Part shown: positions 25,341 to 34,357 of the stretch, piece by piece
Layout: each line of letters begins with the position of its first letter
How positions within the stretch are numbered: position 1 is the stretch's first letter
Assembly (NCBI RefSeq): GCF_020829595.1
Contig: NZ_JAIVFW010000047.1
Coordinates: 1 to 57,734, forward strand
Length of the DNA: 57,734 nucleotides
Source: Nostoc sp. CHAB 5844
GTDB lineage: Bacteria > Cyanobacteriota > Cyanobacteriia > Cyanobacteriales > Nostocaceae
Reading direction: 5' to 3'
Program-made: the position numbers and the translations under genes
The notes under the pieces: generated by a model
What the model was told of the DNA's origin: nothing
The model's input: only the letters and a program-made list of their open reading frames with translations
The model's database searches: none

Positions 25341-26894
25341 GTGACAGAATCAAGTGACAAACTAAGAGCTTTCTCGCGGCGACAACCCGTAAATGGCCGC
25401 CAGCGATCGCGCAAAGCTCAAAAAGTCGAACCGAAAAAAGCTAAAGTTCCGCAGCCACAACAACGTCCTGTGGTGAGAGAACCAATGCTGGCACCAAGTG
25501 CAATCGCTATTGGTGGAGTCCCTAAGCAAAGACAGGGGCTAGTTATGCCCACGGCCGTTAAACCTATTCCCAGAAAACCAGTTAATGTTCCCCCCTCCCA
25601 CTCCAGCACTGTTAAGGTAAAAACAGTGCGGGTGCAGAAGCCGCCACAGCCTAAAGTAACCAGAAGAGTGTCGAAAAAGACGCGGTTAAAGCCAATGGCC
25701 AGAACGATGTTGTATATCCTGCGGTTGTTGATCGTGGGAGTTGGCATGGGTGCGATCGTTGGTACAGTATTATCAGTCCTAGACCCTGCTACTCGCATCA
25801 ATTCAACTTCTTCCGTGTCATCCAACACAAATAATTCTGGACAAGTTCAGCCACAAACTACCCCCAATCCCGCAGTTGCAACTTCAGGTTTATACCTATC
25901 CCAAGAAATTACCTCGTTGAAAAATGCTGTACAAAATGTGGTAGCAACAACCCCAGACATCACTCCAGGCGTTTTCTTGGTAGATTTAGATAATGGTGGT
26001 TATGTAGATATTAATGCTTCCACTGCTTTTCCCGCAGCTAGTACCATTAAAATACCGATTTTGGTTGCCTTTTTCCAAGATGTCGATGCAGGCAAAATCC
26101 GGTTGGATGAAATGCTCACAATGGAACAGAATATGGTGGCTGGTGGTTCTGGGAATTTCCAATTCCAAACAGTCGGCACACAATATCCTGCTTTAGAAGT
26201 TGCCACCAAAATGATTACCATCAGCGACAATACAGCCACAAATATGCTGATTGCGCGACTAGGAGGTATAGAAGCATTAAATCAGCGTTTTCGCAGTTGG
26301 GGATTAACAACAACCGTCATTAAAAATCAACTTCCTGATTTACAAGGAACAAACGTCACTAGTCCTAAAGAATTGGGAAATTTGATGGCAATGTTGAATC
26401 AAGGCAACTTCGTGAGTCTGCGATCGCGCGATATCATGCTTGATATTATGCGTCGCACCGAAAGAAATCATCTACTACCATCTGGTTTAGGCGCAGGCGC
26501 AAGAATTTATCACAAAACAGGCGATATTGGCACAATGCTGGCAGATACGGGTTTAGTTGATATTCCCAACGGCAAGCGCTACATTATTTCTGTGATGGTA
26601 AAACGTCCGAATAATGACCCCCGCGCCGAAAAACTGATCAGTTCAATTTCTCGTACTACTTACGAAAACCTAAGTCAAAGTCAAAGTTCTCCACCTAGCA
26701 CCATCAACAACAATATCCCTACAACTGGCTATCCGTCTCCAGCTATTAGTTCTCCTGTACCAAATCCTGCAACTGGTACAATGCCTATGAGTCGCTATCA
26801 ATCACCCATCATTAATTCTCCTGTAACTAACACCATGCCTATGAGTGGTTATCAATCACCTATCATTAACCCACAATATTACCCCCCAAGATAA
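25341..26894 (+). CDS. Membrane-anchored serine hydrolase, class A beta-lactamase fold
   Basis: 517 residues. A basic, Pro-rich cytoplasmic N-terminus (1-120) is followed by one transmembrane helix (about 121-146), a Ser/Asn linker and a class A beta-lactamase-like domain: S234-TIK (SxxK), S295-DN and K392-TG. A Pro/Ser tail (about 440-517) ends in two copies of TMPMSxYQSPIIN. All catalytic motifs are present, but Glu166 of true class A enzymes is not evident, so a DD-peptidase or esterase role in cell-wall metabolism is as likely as beta-lactam hydrolysis. The start is GTG with AAGGAGTA upstream. psb28-2 follows after about 20 bp, possibly co-transcribed. Confidence 0.85.
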   Translation: MTESSDKLRAFSRRQPVNGRQRSRKAQKVEPKKAKVPQPQQRPVVREPMLAPSAIAIGGVPKQRQGLVMPTAVKPIPRKPVNVPPSHSSTVKVKTVRVQKPPQPKVTRRVSKKTRLKPMARTMLYILRLLIVGVGMGAIVGTVLSVLDPATRINSTSSVSSNTNNSGQVQPQTTPNPAVATSGLYLSQEITSLKNAVQNVVATTPDITPGVFLVDLDNGGYVDINASTAFPAASTIKIPILVAFFQDVDAGKIRLDEMLTMEQNMVAGGSGNFQFQTVGTQYPALEVATKMITISDNTATNMLIARLGGIEALNQRFRSWGLTTTVIKNQLPDLQGTNVTSPKELGNLMAMLNQGNFVSLRSRDIMLDIMRRTERNHLLPSGLGAGARIYHKTGDIGTMLADTGLVDIPNGKRYIISVMVKRPNNDPRAEKLISSISRTTYENLSQSQSSPPSTINNNIPTTGYPSPAISSPVPNPATGTMPMSRYQSPIINSPVTNTMPMSGYQSPIINPQYYPPR

Positions 26895-26914
26895 ATTTTC
26901 AATTTGCATTGCTC

Positions 26915-27280
26915 ATGACATCTACCACCCCCTCAATTCAGTTTTTTGCAGGCATTTTTGAAGAACTTAGTAATGTCAGTTTGCGACGTGGCAAAGTTTC
27001 CGGTAAACGCATCGTCGCCATGACTTTTAATAAATTGCAAGCTTTGGAAGGATTTAATAGTTTTACAAAACCATCTTTAAACTCCATGCTGTTGACTGAT
27101 GAAGAAGGTGAAATTAATGTCACTCCTTCTTCGACTCGATTTATTTTTGGCGGTGATGAAGGCGACGAATTACAACGCGTAGAATGCCAATTTGAAATCG
27201 AACAAGATGATCATTGGGAACGCTTCATGCGCTTTATGCAGCGATATGCCGAAGCAAACGGTATGGAATATCAGGGTTAA
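26915..27280 (+). CDS. psb28-2: Photosystem II assembly protein Psb28, homologue 2
   Basis: 121 residues from ATG 26915; an upstream TTG would add two codons. The Psb28 fold is recognisable by SIQFFAGIFEELSNVSLRRG at the N-terminus, MLLTDEEGEI in the middle and the C-terminal DDHWERFMRFMQRYAEANGM. Psb28 binds the cytoplasmic side of CP47/cytochrome b559 in photosystem II assembly intermediates. The sequence fits the second paralogue (Psb28-2, Synechocystis slr1739 type) better than Psb28-1. It closely follows the beta-lactamase-fold gene. Confidence 0.85.
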   Translation: MTSTTPSIQFFAGIFEELSNVSLRRGKVSGKRIVAMTFNKLQALEGFNSFTKPSLNSMLLTDEEGEINVTPSSTRFIFGGDEGDELQRVECQFEIEQDDHWERFMRFMQRYAEANGMEYQG

Positions 27281-27311
27281 TTTTCCACTAATTGTTGACT
27301 ATCAGTTGCTG

Positions 27312-28085
27312 CTATGGCAATTGACTATGGCGAGGCGGATGTTCCGCAATGAAATGAACAATAGCAGCGTTAAACGCCTCTGGTTGTTCAATGTTCGGGT
27401 AGTGACCAGTTTCAGCAAACTCCAGGTATGTAGCGTTCGGTATTTTCTGAGCAAGTTGCTTGAGGGTAGCAGGAGGAGCGGTAGTATCAAGCTCACCCGC
27501 TATTACTTGGACTGGTGCATGAATGCCAGTCACATCCATTTGCAGAAAATCATGAGTCGAGAAATTTTGCAATGTCTCAATGCGCGTCTCCAGATGCTCT
27601 TTAAGCAAGCGCTCAAACAGTTGAGGCTGCTGTTTAATTTTGGGGCCAAAGTTAGCAATAACGTTGTTTCGGATATACTCAGCAGTAATTTGAGGTAATT
27701 CTACTAGCTTTAGCGGAATCAGAGGTGGGCAAGCCAACACTAGACCATCAACCAAGTTGGGATAGCGTAGCGCTATAGCTTGAGCTACTGCACCACCCAT
27801 CGACAAACCAACAAAATAACTATGATCAACTCCAAGCACCTGACAAACCTGAGCAGCATCATCTGCCAATCGTGAGAGTGAATTGGGACTAGTAAGTGAA
27901 CTGGATGCCCCAAACCCGCGTTGATCAATGGCAATGCAGCGAAAGCGATGAGAAAATGCCCGCAGTTGTGGCTCCCAGTGTTGCCAACGACCAGCATTTC
28001 CATGTAGAAAAACGATATCTTCGCCGCTGCCAGCATCATACACGCTCAGTTGTGCATCACCAATGTCAACGATTTTGGCTTCCAT
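27312..28085 (-). CDS. Alpha/beta-fold hydrolase
   Basis: 257 residues, full-length alpha/beta hydrolase. The oxyanion region is FLHGNAGRWQHWEPQ (about 27-41), the nucleophile elbow is GLSMGG (Ser at about 97), the acid is in GELDTTAPP, and the catalytic His is in ETGHYPNIEQPEAF near the C-terminus. It most resembles 3-oxoadipate enol-lactonase/haloperoxidase-like hydrolases; substrate unknown. Convergent with psb28-2 (31 bp between stops). ATG start at 28085. Confidence 0.92.
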   Translation of the reverse strand: MEAKIVDIGDAQLSVYDAGSGEDIVFLHGNAGRWQHWEPQLRAFSHRFRCIAIDQRGFGASSSLTSPNSLSRLADDAAQVCQVLGVDHSYFVGLSMGGAVAQAIALRYPNLVDGLVLACPPLIPLKLVELPQITAEYIRNNVIANFGPKIKQQPQLFERLLKEHLETRIETLQNFSTHDFLQMDVTGIHAPVQVIAGELDTTAPPATLKQLAQKIPNATYLEFAETGHYPNIEQPEAFNAAIVHFIAEHPPRHSQLP

Positions 28086-28507
28086 TTGATTCCTTATGAC
28101 TCGAAAAGTTTGTTATTTTCAGAGTACATACAGAGGCGATCGTTTTACTAACTAGCTATATATAGCAGCTGCCAGGTAGATTAGGACATAATGACAAGCG
28201 TGAATCTCAGGAATAGTAAGGTTTTTACCTCCTGCCTCTTGCTATATTTGGAACTGCGTGAGTTTGAAGTTATTTGATTCAGAATGCAGATATAAAAAAC
28301 AGCAATTATGCTCCGCACATACACTGATTGCTGCTCTAACAGTTATTACTCACAGCTGACTACCTATTCTGTTTCCTCAGCAATTTTACTGTATTGAAAA
28401 TTGATTTTTAAAAAGTTAAAAAATAGTTTCGTAATTATACGATGTTTATCTCTATAAATAATTGGCATTTTATAGGGGAAACAAATTGATTGAGGGAAAT
28501 CTCATTT
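28086..28507. other. Intergenic region upstream of the Mo-nitrogenase C-terminus gene
   Basis: AT-rich. Contains TATATATAGCAGCTGCCAGGTAGATTAGGACATAATG (about 28160-28195), a known type of Nostocales dispersed repeat, but no gene. The last 60 bp (TATAAATAATTGGCATTTTATAGGGGAAAC) could hold the promoter of the downstream gene; no NtcA site was seen. Confidence 0.4.
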
Positions 28508-28795
28508 ATGCACTCATTAAATAAAGCTCAATGGAATAACAGCTTGTTAAACCAACTACGATATCAACTTGAAGTTGTAGAAATACATAATGATAAAATT
28601 GCCAGACTCTTGTGTAAAATCATCCCTTCTCATTGCCCATTTGAAAGAACTGTGTCAATTTTAGGACGGAAACTTTTTCAAATTCCACCTTTGTGCAAGT
28701 TAAATCCCCTTTATGAACAAGTAGTTGGTCTTCGTTTTAAGTGTTTGATTTATTTAGCAGATGTGTGTGGTGAAGATGTAACAAAATATTGTTAG
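28508..28795 (+). CDS. Mo-dependent nitrogenase C-terminus family protein
   Basis: 95 residues from ATG 28508; a TTG six codons upstream is less likely because GAGGGAAAT lies at ribosome-binding distance of this ATG. The family signature IPPLCKLNPLYEQVVGLRFK then YLADVCGED is clear, together with PSHCPFERTVSI. Despite the family name (PF06967), these small proteins are not nitrogenase subunits. They are abundant in cyanobacteria, diazotrophic or not, and their role is unknown. Two conserved Cys (in IPSHCPF and PPLCKL) and the final VCGED could bind metal. Confidence 0.85.
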   Translation: MHSLNKAQWNNSLLNQLRYQLEVVEIHNDKIARLLCKIIPSHCPFERTVSILGRKLFQIPPLCKLNPLYEQVVGLRFKCLIYLADVCGEDVTKYC

Positions 28796-28990
28796 ATAAA
28801 GTAGAATATTTCTTCGTGTTGTGAAACAGCCTGAAATAATAAGGCTTTTTTGTCGGCTAATTGAGATTATATTTCCTATATATTCTTTATGCTGGTTGTG
28901 CATGGTGAATGTTGTCTGATGACTTTCCTAAATGGCAAACAGTCTACTAATATTTGCTCAAATAGTAAATTAAAGGCATAAAGAAATTTT

Positions 28991-29602
28991 ATGGGGATAA
29001 CTATTCATTATAGTTTTAATGCAGGTGAGCGATCGGTTACGGAAATACGTCAGCTGATTGAATCGCTACATAGAACTGCTCAGGATTTACCCTTTGAGCA
29101 ATTGGATGATGAGATTGTTGAGTTAACAGGAGCAGAATGTACTCCTAATGTTGGTTTAACTCCAGATCCCTGGTATATCTTGAAAATTCGTGCCAGAAAG
29201 ATAGACTTTTACAATCTTGATGTACAAGAGTATCCAGTTCATATTATCGGATTTACTGCACTTCCCAGACCGGGGACAGAGGAATTAGATATTTTCTTGT
29301 GTCGCTACTTAAATTCTCTGGACTGGGTGGCACACTCATGGTGCAAAACCCATTATGCACAGTTGCCAGAACATGGTGGAAGTGCCAATTTTGTACTAGC
29401 CCATACGATGATCATCGCTTTATTAGATAAAGCAAAAGAGCTAGGAATACTTGAACAAGTGTGTGATGAAGCTGATTACTGGGATGAGCGCGATCCAGGT
29501 AAATTGGTTAAACAAGGTGAAAACTGGAATGCCCTAATAAATGAGATTGGAAAGATGTTGGGGCAAATTCCAAACGCACTCAAAGATTTTTTGGCAGATT
29601 AA
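28991..29602 (+). CDS. Conserved hypothetical protein, 203 residues
   Basis: I do not recognise a named family. The N-terminus reads MGITIHYSFNAGERSVTEIR, followed by an acidic body with several aromatic clusters (LTPDPWYILKIRARKIDFYN, DWVAHSWCKTHYA) and a conserved-looking HGGSANFVLAHTMIIALLDK helix. There is no signal peptide or membrane segment, so it is presumably cytosolic. An ATG with AAAGAAATTTT upstream gives only weak ribosome-binding support. Codon use matches neighbours, and it is likely a real gene. Confidence 0.65.
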   Translation: MGITIHYSFNAGERSVTEIRQLIESLHRTAQDLPFEQLDDEIVELTGAECTPNVGLTPDPWYILKIRARKIDFYNLDVQEYPVHIIGFTALPRPGTEELDIFLCRYLNSLDWVAHSWCKTHYAQLPEHGGSANFVLAHTMIIALLDKAKELGILEQVCDEADYWDERDPGKLVKQGENWNALINEIGKMLGQIPNALKDFLAD

Positions 29603-29744
29603 TTGATCATCACTACTTTATTTATAGGACTTACGCAGAAAAATATTCTGTTGAGACTGAGTGTAGGAGGGGTGTATGGTTTTTGCTCATTTATACCCTT
29701 ACAACCTGACCCAAACCCTTGATTTTTCGTCTCACTGCGTAATA

Positions 29745-29877
29745 CCATTTCACTTTATAGATGATACAAATACAGGTGTAAGGGTTTCCGTCCGTTCGCG
29801 CCTACTTCCGGCCGGAAAGCCCCTAAAAGTTCTTGTAGGTGTATCAAGATTTTGGTGAATTGGTATAAGTCCTACGA
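29745..29877. repeat. Dispersed inverted-repeat element (related to 51834-51900)
   Basis: AATACCATTTCAC (29741-29753) and GGTGAATTGGTAT (29854-29866) form imperfect ends. The segment 29825-29866 is the reverse complement of 51836-51877 with about 38 of 42 matches, and both carry a nearby ...GTCCGTTCGCGCC / GAACGACCGTTCGCCC palindrome. It is a MITE-like element with no coding potential. It lies in the 554-bp gap 29603-30156. Confidence 0.7.
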
Positions 29878-30009
29878 AAGTATCGGTTGCCTTTTCACTA
29901 CAGGGTTTTTAGGAGTTGAGGCATTGAAATTATAGCTGCCAACTCCAATGCCACGCTCATCAATCGCTACAACTGGCAAGTGTGGAAGAATATCTGTTTG
30001 GGGGGAATA
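29872..30009 (-). pseudogene. Fragment of an unidentified coding sequence
   Basis: The minus strand between stops at 30010-30012 and 29872-29874 reads as a plausible protein segment, including TDILPHLPVVAIDERGIGVG and SYNFNASTPKNPVVKRQPIL. It has no start codon and is directly abutted by the dispersed element at 29745-29877. I take it as the C-terminal stub of a gene cut by that element, but cannot name the family. Confidence 0.3.
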
Positions 30010-30156
30010 TTAATGAGTATTTCAGGAGTCTTGAGCAGTGCTTTTGTGAATGCTTGTTTTAATTATCATGAATAATAGGAGACAACGAGACTCTGAGAAG
30101 TTTTCAAATACACACAACAGTAACAATTCTTCACAATTAAAAGGTTAAGAAAATTC

Positions 30157-30351
30157 ATGCGACGAAATCAAATGATTATTGCAGGTACTATAGGCACATT
30201 AGCAGCAATATCCATAGGGTATTTCGGAGTTCAAATATTTGGACGAGATACAATGTACGGTGTGAGTGCCGGAATGTTTGGACTGGGTGCTGGAGAGTAT
30301 CTTGGTCAGGTTGTTGCGAAGAAAAAGCAGCGGCGGGTAGTAATGATATAA
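30157..30351 (+). CDS. Small membrane protein, hypothetical
   Basis: 64 residues: a basic MRRNQ start, a transmembrane stretch (about 7-27), a Gly/Met-rich second hydrophobic segment (about 33-50) and a strongly basic tail KKKQRR. It looks like a genuine small membrane protein with a Gly-zipper-like second helix. There is no good Shine-Dalgarno, though AAAAGGTTAAG lies about 10 bp upstream. No family recognised. Confidence 0.5.
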   Translation: MRRNQMIIAGTIGTLAAISIGYFGVQIFGRDTMYGVSAGMFGLGAGEYLGQVVAKKKQRRVVMI

Positions 30352-30546
30352 GCGAATAGGCTTTTAATTAAGAGACTAGAGGCTAGTGTAGTGTACTTCA
30401 TGTAAATGAAAGGTGCTGTCTTTGCCTCTTATAGTTGAATGCTAGGGGCGATCGCTACTTGTAGCATTCAAGTACTTTTAGGTAGTACTGTGGTAAATGC
30501 GGGGCTGAATGGGAATAATACCTAATACCATTACGGAGTCATACTG

Positions 30547-30741
30547 ATGGAAGAATATTTAAGAGAAGCCATAGGTCTAAGTAGTTCTCAAATCACTCCC
30601 GAACCTTTACCAAAACCGGAAGTAGAACCACAACCACAAGTCACCATCTACGATTTTGCGGACTTACTTCTAAAAAATGAACCACCAAAAATCGAACGTC
30701 ACCAAACTAATAATATATTGATAAAAATTCAGTTGCTCTAG
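30547..30741 (+). CDS. Short acidic, Pro-rich hypothetical protein
   Basis: 64 residues. MEEYLREAIGLSSSQITPEP followed by LPKPEVEPQPQVTIYDFADL is a plausible soluble peptide with a Pro-rich linker. ATACGGAGTC lies at ribosome-binding distance from the ATG. No family recognised; it could be a decayed gene. The upstream gap (30352-30546) contains a dispersed motif, GACTAGAGGCTAGTGTA...TACTTCATGTAAATGAAAGG, also seen at 35262-35305. Confidence 0.4.
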   Translation: MEEYLREAIGLSSSQITPEPLPKPEVEPQPQVTIYDFADLLLKNEPPKIERHQTNNILIKIQLL

Positions 30742-30839
30742 GCAGATAATCATTGCTTCGTCTTGTAACGTCGTAATCTGCGATCGCTTCAACATAAAAT
30801 TAAGGCAGCATATAGACAGATAAAATACTATCTAGTCGA

Positions 30840-31997
30840 TTAACTTTTCTGATACCGCATTCCAGGGAGTTGCGAGACTAAACCCATTAGTTCTAACTGT
30901 AATAAAACACTGGAAACAGAACTAGCGGGAATGCCTGTTGTTTGAACGATCGCATCAAAGGCTAAAGTATCAGTGGCGATCGCATCGATTACTTGTTGCA
31001 TTTGCGGTGCTAAAGTCGGCAAACTTAACTGTTCTACTGCTGGGGAAGTTGTTACCGCATCTAGTTTTGGTACTGCACCCAACAGAGTTAATAGTTCATC
31101 TAGTTCTCGAAAAATTATCGAAGCGCCTTGCGAAAGTAACTTTAAACAACCTTGCGAAGGGTAATCATCTAGTCTTCCTGGGAGTGCATAAATATCTCTG
31201 CCAAAATCGTTAGCGTAGGTAGCAGTAATTAACGCACCAGATTTTAAAGGTGCTTCCATTACCAAAATGGCACGACTTAAACCAGCAATAATTCTATTTC
31301 GGCGGGGGAAATGTTGGCGATCTGGCGGGGTTTTGGCGGGATATTCACTCAATACTAAACCCGCATCTAAAATCTGCTTGTACAAATCTCGATTTTTGTG
31401 CGGATAGATAACATCTACACCTGTTCCTAAAACTGCAATTGTTCTTCCGCCGGCTTTGATTGTAGCGTTGTGACTTTCGGTGTCAATTCCCTCCGCCATT
31501 CCTGAAACTACCGTGAAGCCATTTTTAGCCAAAGCTGTGCTAATTTGGCGAGTCCAACGAATACCATACTCGGAAGGTTGGCGTGTCCCGACGATGCCAA
31601 CCATCGGTTTTTGTCCGAGATTTTCTGCTAAATCTACTTCTCCTCGATAGTACAAAACAGGTGGTGGACAGGGTGTTTCTAGCAGCAAGCGGGGATAATC
31701 TGCATCGGCTGGTGTCCAGAAATGGGGATTGTCTTGCTGGTGCTGAGTGAGTATCTGTTCTGGATGTAATTGCGATCGCTCTTTTATTACCTTCGCTAAT
31801 GTTTGCAAGCCAAAACCTTCAACTTCTCCTAACTCAGCCTTGCTGGCTTCCCAAGCTGTAGATAGAGTTCCAAAATGCTGGTGCAATCGTTGCAGCAACA
31901 CTGGGCCAATTCCCGAAATTTGCGCCCAAGCTAACCAATATGCTCGTTCTTCTACCACTTGCTTACCCTCACACCCACTCTCGTTGAGTATTCCCAA
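30840..31997 (-). CDS. dprA: DNA-processing protein DprA
   Basis: 385 residues. DprA loads RecA on incoming single-stranded DNA during natural transformation. The order is an N-terminal helix-hairpin-helix-like region (WLAWAQISGIGPVLLQRLHQ), a Rossmann-like core with GTRQPSEYGIRWTRQIS, SGMAEGIDTESHNATI, GTGVDVIYPHKNRDLY, FPRRNRIIAGLS and SGALITATYANDFGRDIYA, then a C-terminal winged helix (from about 310). The extended frame starts at a TTG (31997); a GTG at about residue 14 is an alternative start. Natural competence is thus plausible. Single gene. Confidence 0.95.
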   Translation of the reverse strand: MGILNESGCEGKQVVEERAYWLAWAQISGIGPVLLQRLHQHFGTLSTAWEASKAELGEVEGFGLQTLAKVIKERSQLHPEQILTQHQQDNPHFWTPADADYPRLLLETPCPPPVLYYRGEVDLAENLGQKPMVGIVGTRQPSEYGIRWTRQISTALAKNGFTVVSGMAEGIDTESHNATIKAGGRTIAVLGTGVDVIYPHKNRDLYKQILDAGLVLSEYPAKTPPDRQHFPRRNRIIAGLSRAILVMEAPLKSGALITATYANDFGRDIYALPGRLDDYPSQGCLKLLSQGASIIFRELDELLTLLGAVPKLDAVTTSPAVEQLSLPTLAPQMQQVIDAIATDTLAFDAIVQTTGIPASSVSSVLLQLELMGLVSQLPGMRYQKS

Positions 31998-32143
31998 ATC
32001 ACACGATGAGAATTACAGCAGTTTTCATCCGTAAAGTCAGGTTGGTACAAATAAAGACACTACTCATGTTTTGGACAATTCGCCAGCTATACCAAAAGCA
32101 ACTAAACTGGTTTGACAGCATCCACGAGATGCAGTCAAAATTA

Positions 32144-32833
32144 TCAAAATGTTTCAACCCAAGGTCGTAATTCAACTTCCCATGTCCAAGCACTGCGAGG
32201 TTGACGGAGAATATTGAGGTAAGTTTGAGCGATCGCATCAGGATCGAGTAAGCTATCAGGTTTATCTGCGGGTTCTTGACGTGTCTTTGAACGAATCCCA
32301 CCATCAATAATAAAGTGCGCCACATGAATATTCTGCGGCGCTAGTTCACGAGCAATGCTTTGAACTAAACCCCGCAAGGCAAATTTCCCCATCGCAAAAG
32401 GTGCAGAACGCGGATAACCTTTGACACTAGCCGACGCACCTGTAAAGAAAATTGCGCCTTCGCCTAATTTCAACATCCGTTTAGCTGCGGCTTGCGCTAC
32501 CAAAAAGCCTCCATAAGCAGTAATTTCCAGTGACTTAGCTACCTCGCTAGGGTCAAGTTCAATCAGTGGCCCTGTGACTCGCAAGCTCGGATTATAAACT
32601 ACAATAGTTGGCGTTCCTAGCTGTTGTTCCACATCGTTGAACAGTTGGTTTACTTCGTTTGGTTGAGAAGCATCACAGGCAAAACTAACTGCGCCAATTT
32701 CTTGGGACAATGTACTGAGCTTATCAATTCGTCGTGCTGCTAAAGCAACGCTCATCCCTTCAGCCATGAACAGACGTGCTAGAGATGCGCTCAGTCCATT
32801 ACCAGCACCGACAATTAATGCAGTGGTTGCCAT
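32144..32833 (-). CDS. SDR-family oxidoreductase, catalytic Tyr replaced by Phe
   Basis: 229 residues from MATTALIVGAG; six further upstream codons are possible. The NAD(P)-binding motif is GAGNGLSASLA, then NP(S/A) in VYNPSL and Ser in FFTGASASVKG (S140 of the longer form). The YxxxK position reads F152-AMG-K156, so the catalytic Tyr is Phe. The Rossmann fold is intact, but normal SDR proton relay should be impaired. It resembles short-chain dehydrogenases next to dprA in other cyanobacteria only by length. Convergent with nothing; 146 bp from dprA on the same strand. Confidence 0.85.
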   Translation of the reverse strand: MATTALIVGAGNGLSASLARLFMAEGMSVALAARRIDKLSTLSQEIGAVSFACDASQPNEVNQLFNDVEQQLGTPTIVVYNPSLRVTGPLIELDPSEVAKSLEITAYGGFLVAQAAAKRMLKLGEGAIFFTGASASVKGYPRSAPFAMGKFALRGLVQSIARELAPQNIHVAHFIIDGGIRSKTRQEPADKPDSLLDPDAIAQTYLNILRQPRSAWTWEVELRPWVETF

Positions 32834-33505
32834 TGGCTTTATTTCTCCCAATTCAGATTGCAGGTTTAATTTACTAGTTTTTGTCTTGCTATTTCAGCTA
32901 ATCTTAGACATAGTTTCAGACTGCTCTGTAAGCCCAGATTTCAAACTTTGCCTCAGAAGAAATCATTTTTTCTCAAGAGCCATAATGTCTGAAACAAAAT
33001 TCTTTAAACTCGTTCATAATCAAATGAAATTTTTCATCTGATACTTGCCAACATAAACCATAAGCTCGTGATTGCAGAAAAGTTACCATAACAGCTTAAG
33101 ATTAAAATATAAAGCTGAAATTCATCAGCCAAGGGATGTTAAAGCTATGTCCCCTTTAGAAATTGATGTATTAGAAGCACGACGCATATACAAATCTATT
33201 AGTATTATTCTGGCACAGATGTTGCGCTCAACTATCTATCGGGCTTGGGTGCGATCGCATCTGCAAGAACCCAACTCTCACGCGCTCCAAGCCAAAAAAC
33301 TATCAAGCCTAGCCTAGCTACAGAAGCGAACTTTAATTCAAGTGGCAACTCCTTGCCGTGCTGAAATTTGGCAGAATTTAGCATCCTTCGAGATTGGGAC
33401 ACTCCAACCTGTATCATTGACTGATAATATATCCAACTTAGTGGAGCTTCTCTCAATCAGCACCGACATCGCAGGTTTTTTATCTACCAATCAAAAGAAT
33501 TAAAA
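32834..33505. other. Gap of about 670 bp with one weak reading frame
   Basis: AT-rich upstream region of the response regulator. A plus-strand frame from ATG 33147 to 33317 (SPLEIDVLEARRIYKSISII, ending SSLA) has natural-looking composition but no recognisable domain or ribosome binding site, and it may be a gene remnant. The rest shows only scattered HIP1-type sequence (GTGCGATCGCATC at 33249). A minus-strand frame at 33232-33456 overlaps it and looks random. Confidence 0.35.
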
Positions 33506-33883
33506 ATGAACAGTAAAAATTCGGGGAAGCGCAAAGTACTGATTGCAGACGATGATGATGATAGTCGAGCTATGCTGAGTTTTCTCTTAGAGGAGGAAGG
33601 TTGGGAGGTAAAGGAAGCCAAAAATGGTAAACAAGCTCTAGAAATAGTAATTAAGGAGCGACCAGATTTATTAATTTTAGATAATAGAATGCCAGAACTC
33701 ACAGGAGTTGAAGTATATAAGCAACTCCAGGCACAAGGTATCAACATAGCAGTTGTGTTAGCCACCGCACACGGTTATCTAGACGAATTAGCCTCATCCT
33801 TGGGAATTGCTCATTTTATTTCTAAACCTTATGACATTCCACAGTTGTTAAAAACTATAGAGTCTGCTTATAAAAATTCCTAA
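33506..33883 (+). CDS. Single-domain response regulator (CheY-like)
   Basis: 125 residues, a lone receiver domain with the full conserved set: acidic cluster DDDDD (15-19), phosphoacceptor Asp59 in LILDNRMPE, Thr87 and Lys107 in ISKPYDIPQL. There is no output domain, so it acts through protein-protein contacts or as a phosphate sink. No histidine kinase gene is in the neighbourhood. ATG at 33506 preceded by AAAAGAATTAAA, a poor ribosome binding site. Confidence 0.94.
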   Translation: MNSKNSGKRKVLIADDDDDSRAMLSFLLEEEGWEVKEAKNGKQALEIVIKERPDLLILDNRMPELTGVEVYKQLQAQGINIAVVLATAHGYLDELASSLGIAHFISKPYDIPQLLKTIESAYKNS

Positions 33884-33979
33884 GTTAAAGTTGCTGAGAT
33901 TGAGACGAAAATAATTTAGCAATAGCAACTGCACTCCCAAAAACCTTAAAATAATTAGTGTAATCTGTAACAAATATTT

Positions 33980-34237
33980 ATGCCTCCTCGTTGGCCTCGT
34001 AAACCCGATCGCAATGACCCTGAATTTCGTAAGTTAGATGACAGGATGAATTTTGCTGTGCATGTCGCTGTGGCTGCCACAATTAATTCTGGCCTTTGGT
34101 TCTTCCATATCTTGAAAGCTACCGTTTGGCCGTGGTTGCCTTTGTTGACTACAGGTTGGGTAATAGTCTTGTTGGTGCATCTAGTTTATATTGCTGCGAT
34201 CGCCAACTATTCATCCACACCGCCTAAATCCACCTGA
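33980..34237 (+). CDS. 2TM domain membrane protein
   Basis: 85 residues: a soluble charged N-terminus MPPRWPRKPDRNDPEFRKLD followed by two transmembrane helices (about 27-46 and 52-75) joined by a short WPWLPL turn. This is the 2TM architecture (PF13239-like), in which family members follow the pattern 'FxxHxxxYxxxN' (here FAVHVAVAATINSGLW). Function unknown. It follows the response regulator on the same strand, 96 bp apart. Confidence 0.7.
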   Translation: MPPRWPRKPDRNDPEFRKLDDRMNFAVHVAVAATINSGLWFFHILKATVWPWLPLLTTGWVIVLLVHLVYIAAIANYSSTPPKST

Positions 34238-34357
34238 AGATGGACAGTTCATGCTAGGGCATTTGTAACCTGTGGGAGTAGAATTAGCTTGATTTATTGA
34301 GCAATAATAATATATAGGTTGAGATCTGGCTCTCTTTCTTAATATAGGGTGATTTTT

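Noticed and set aside
25418-25828. 136-codon minus-strand frame opposite the beta-lactamase-fold gene
   Set aside because: Antisense to the Pro/Lys-rich N-terminal arm; its Gly/Cys/Thr-rich composition is a shadow of those codons.
27192-27698. 168-codon plus-strand frame over the end of psb28-2 and the alpha/beta hydrolase
   Set aside because: It is antisense to the hydrolase and out of frame with psb28-2; the residues show no domain.
29676-29858. 60-codon plus-strand frame
   Set aside because: It is inside the 29745-29877 dispersed element.
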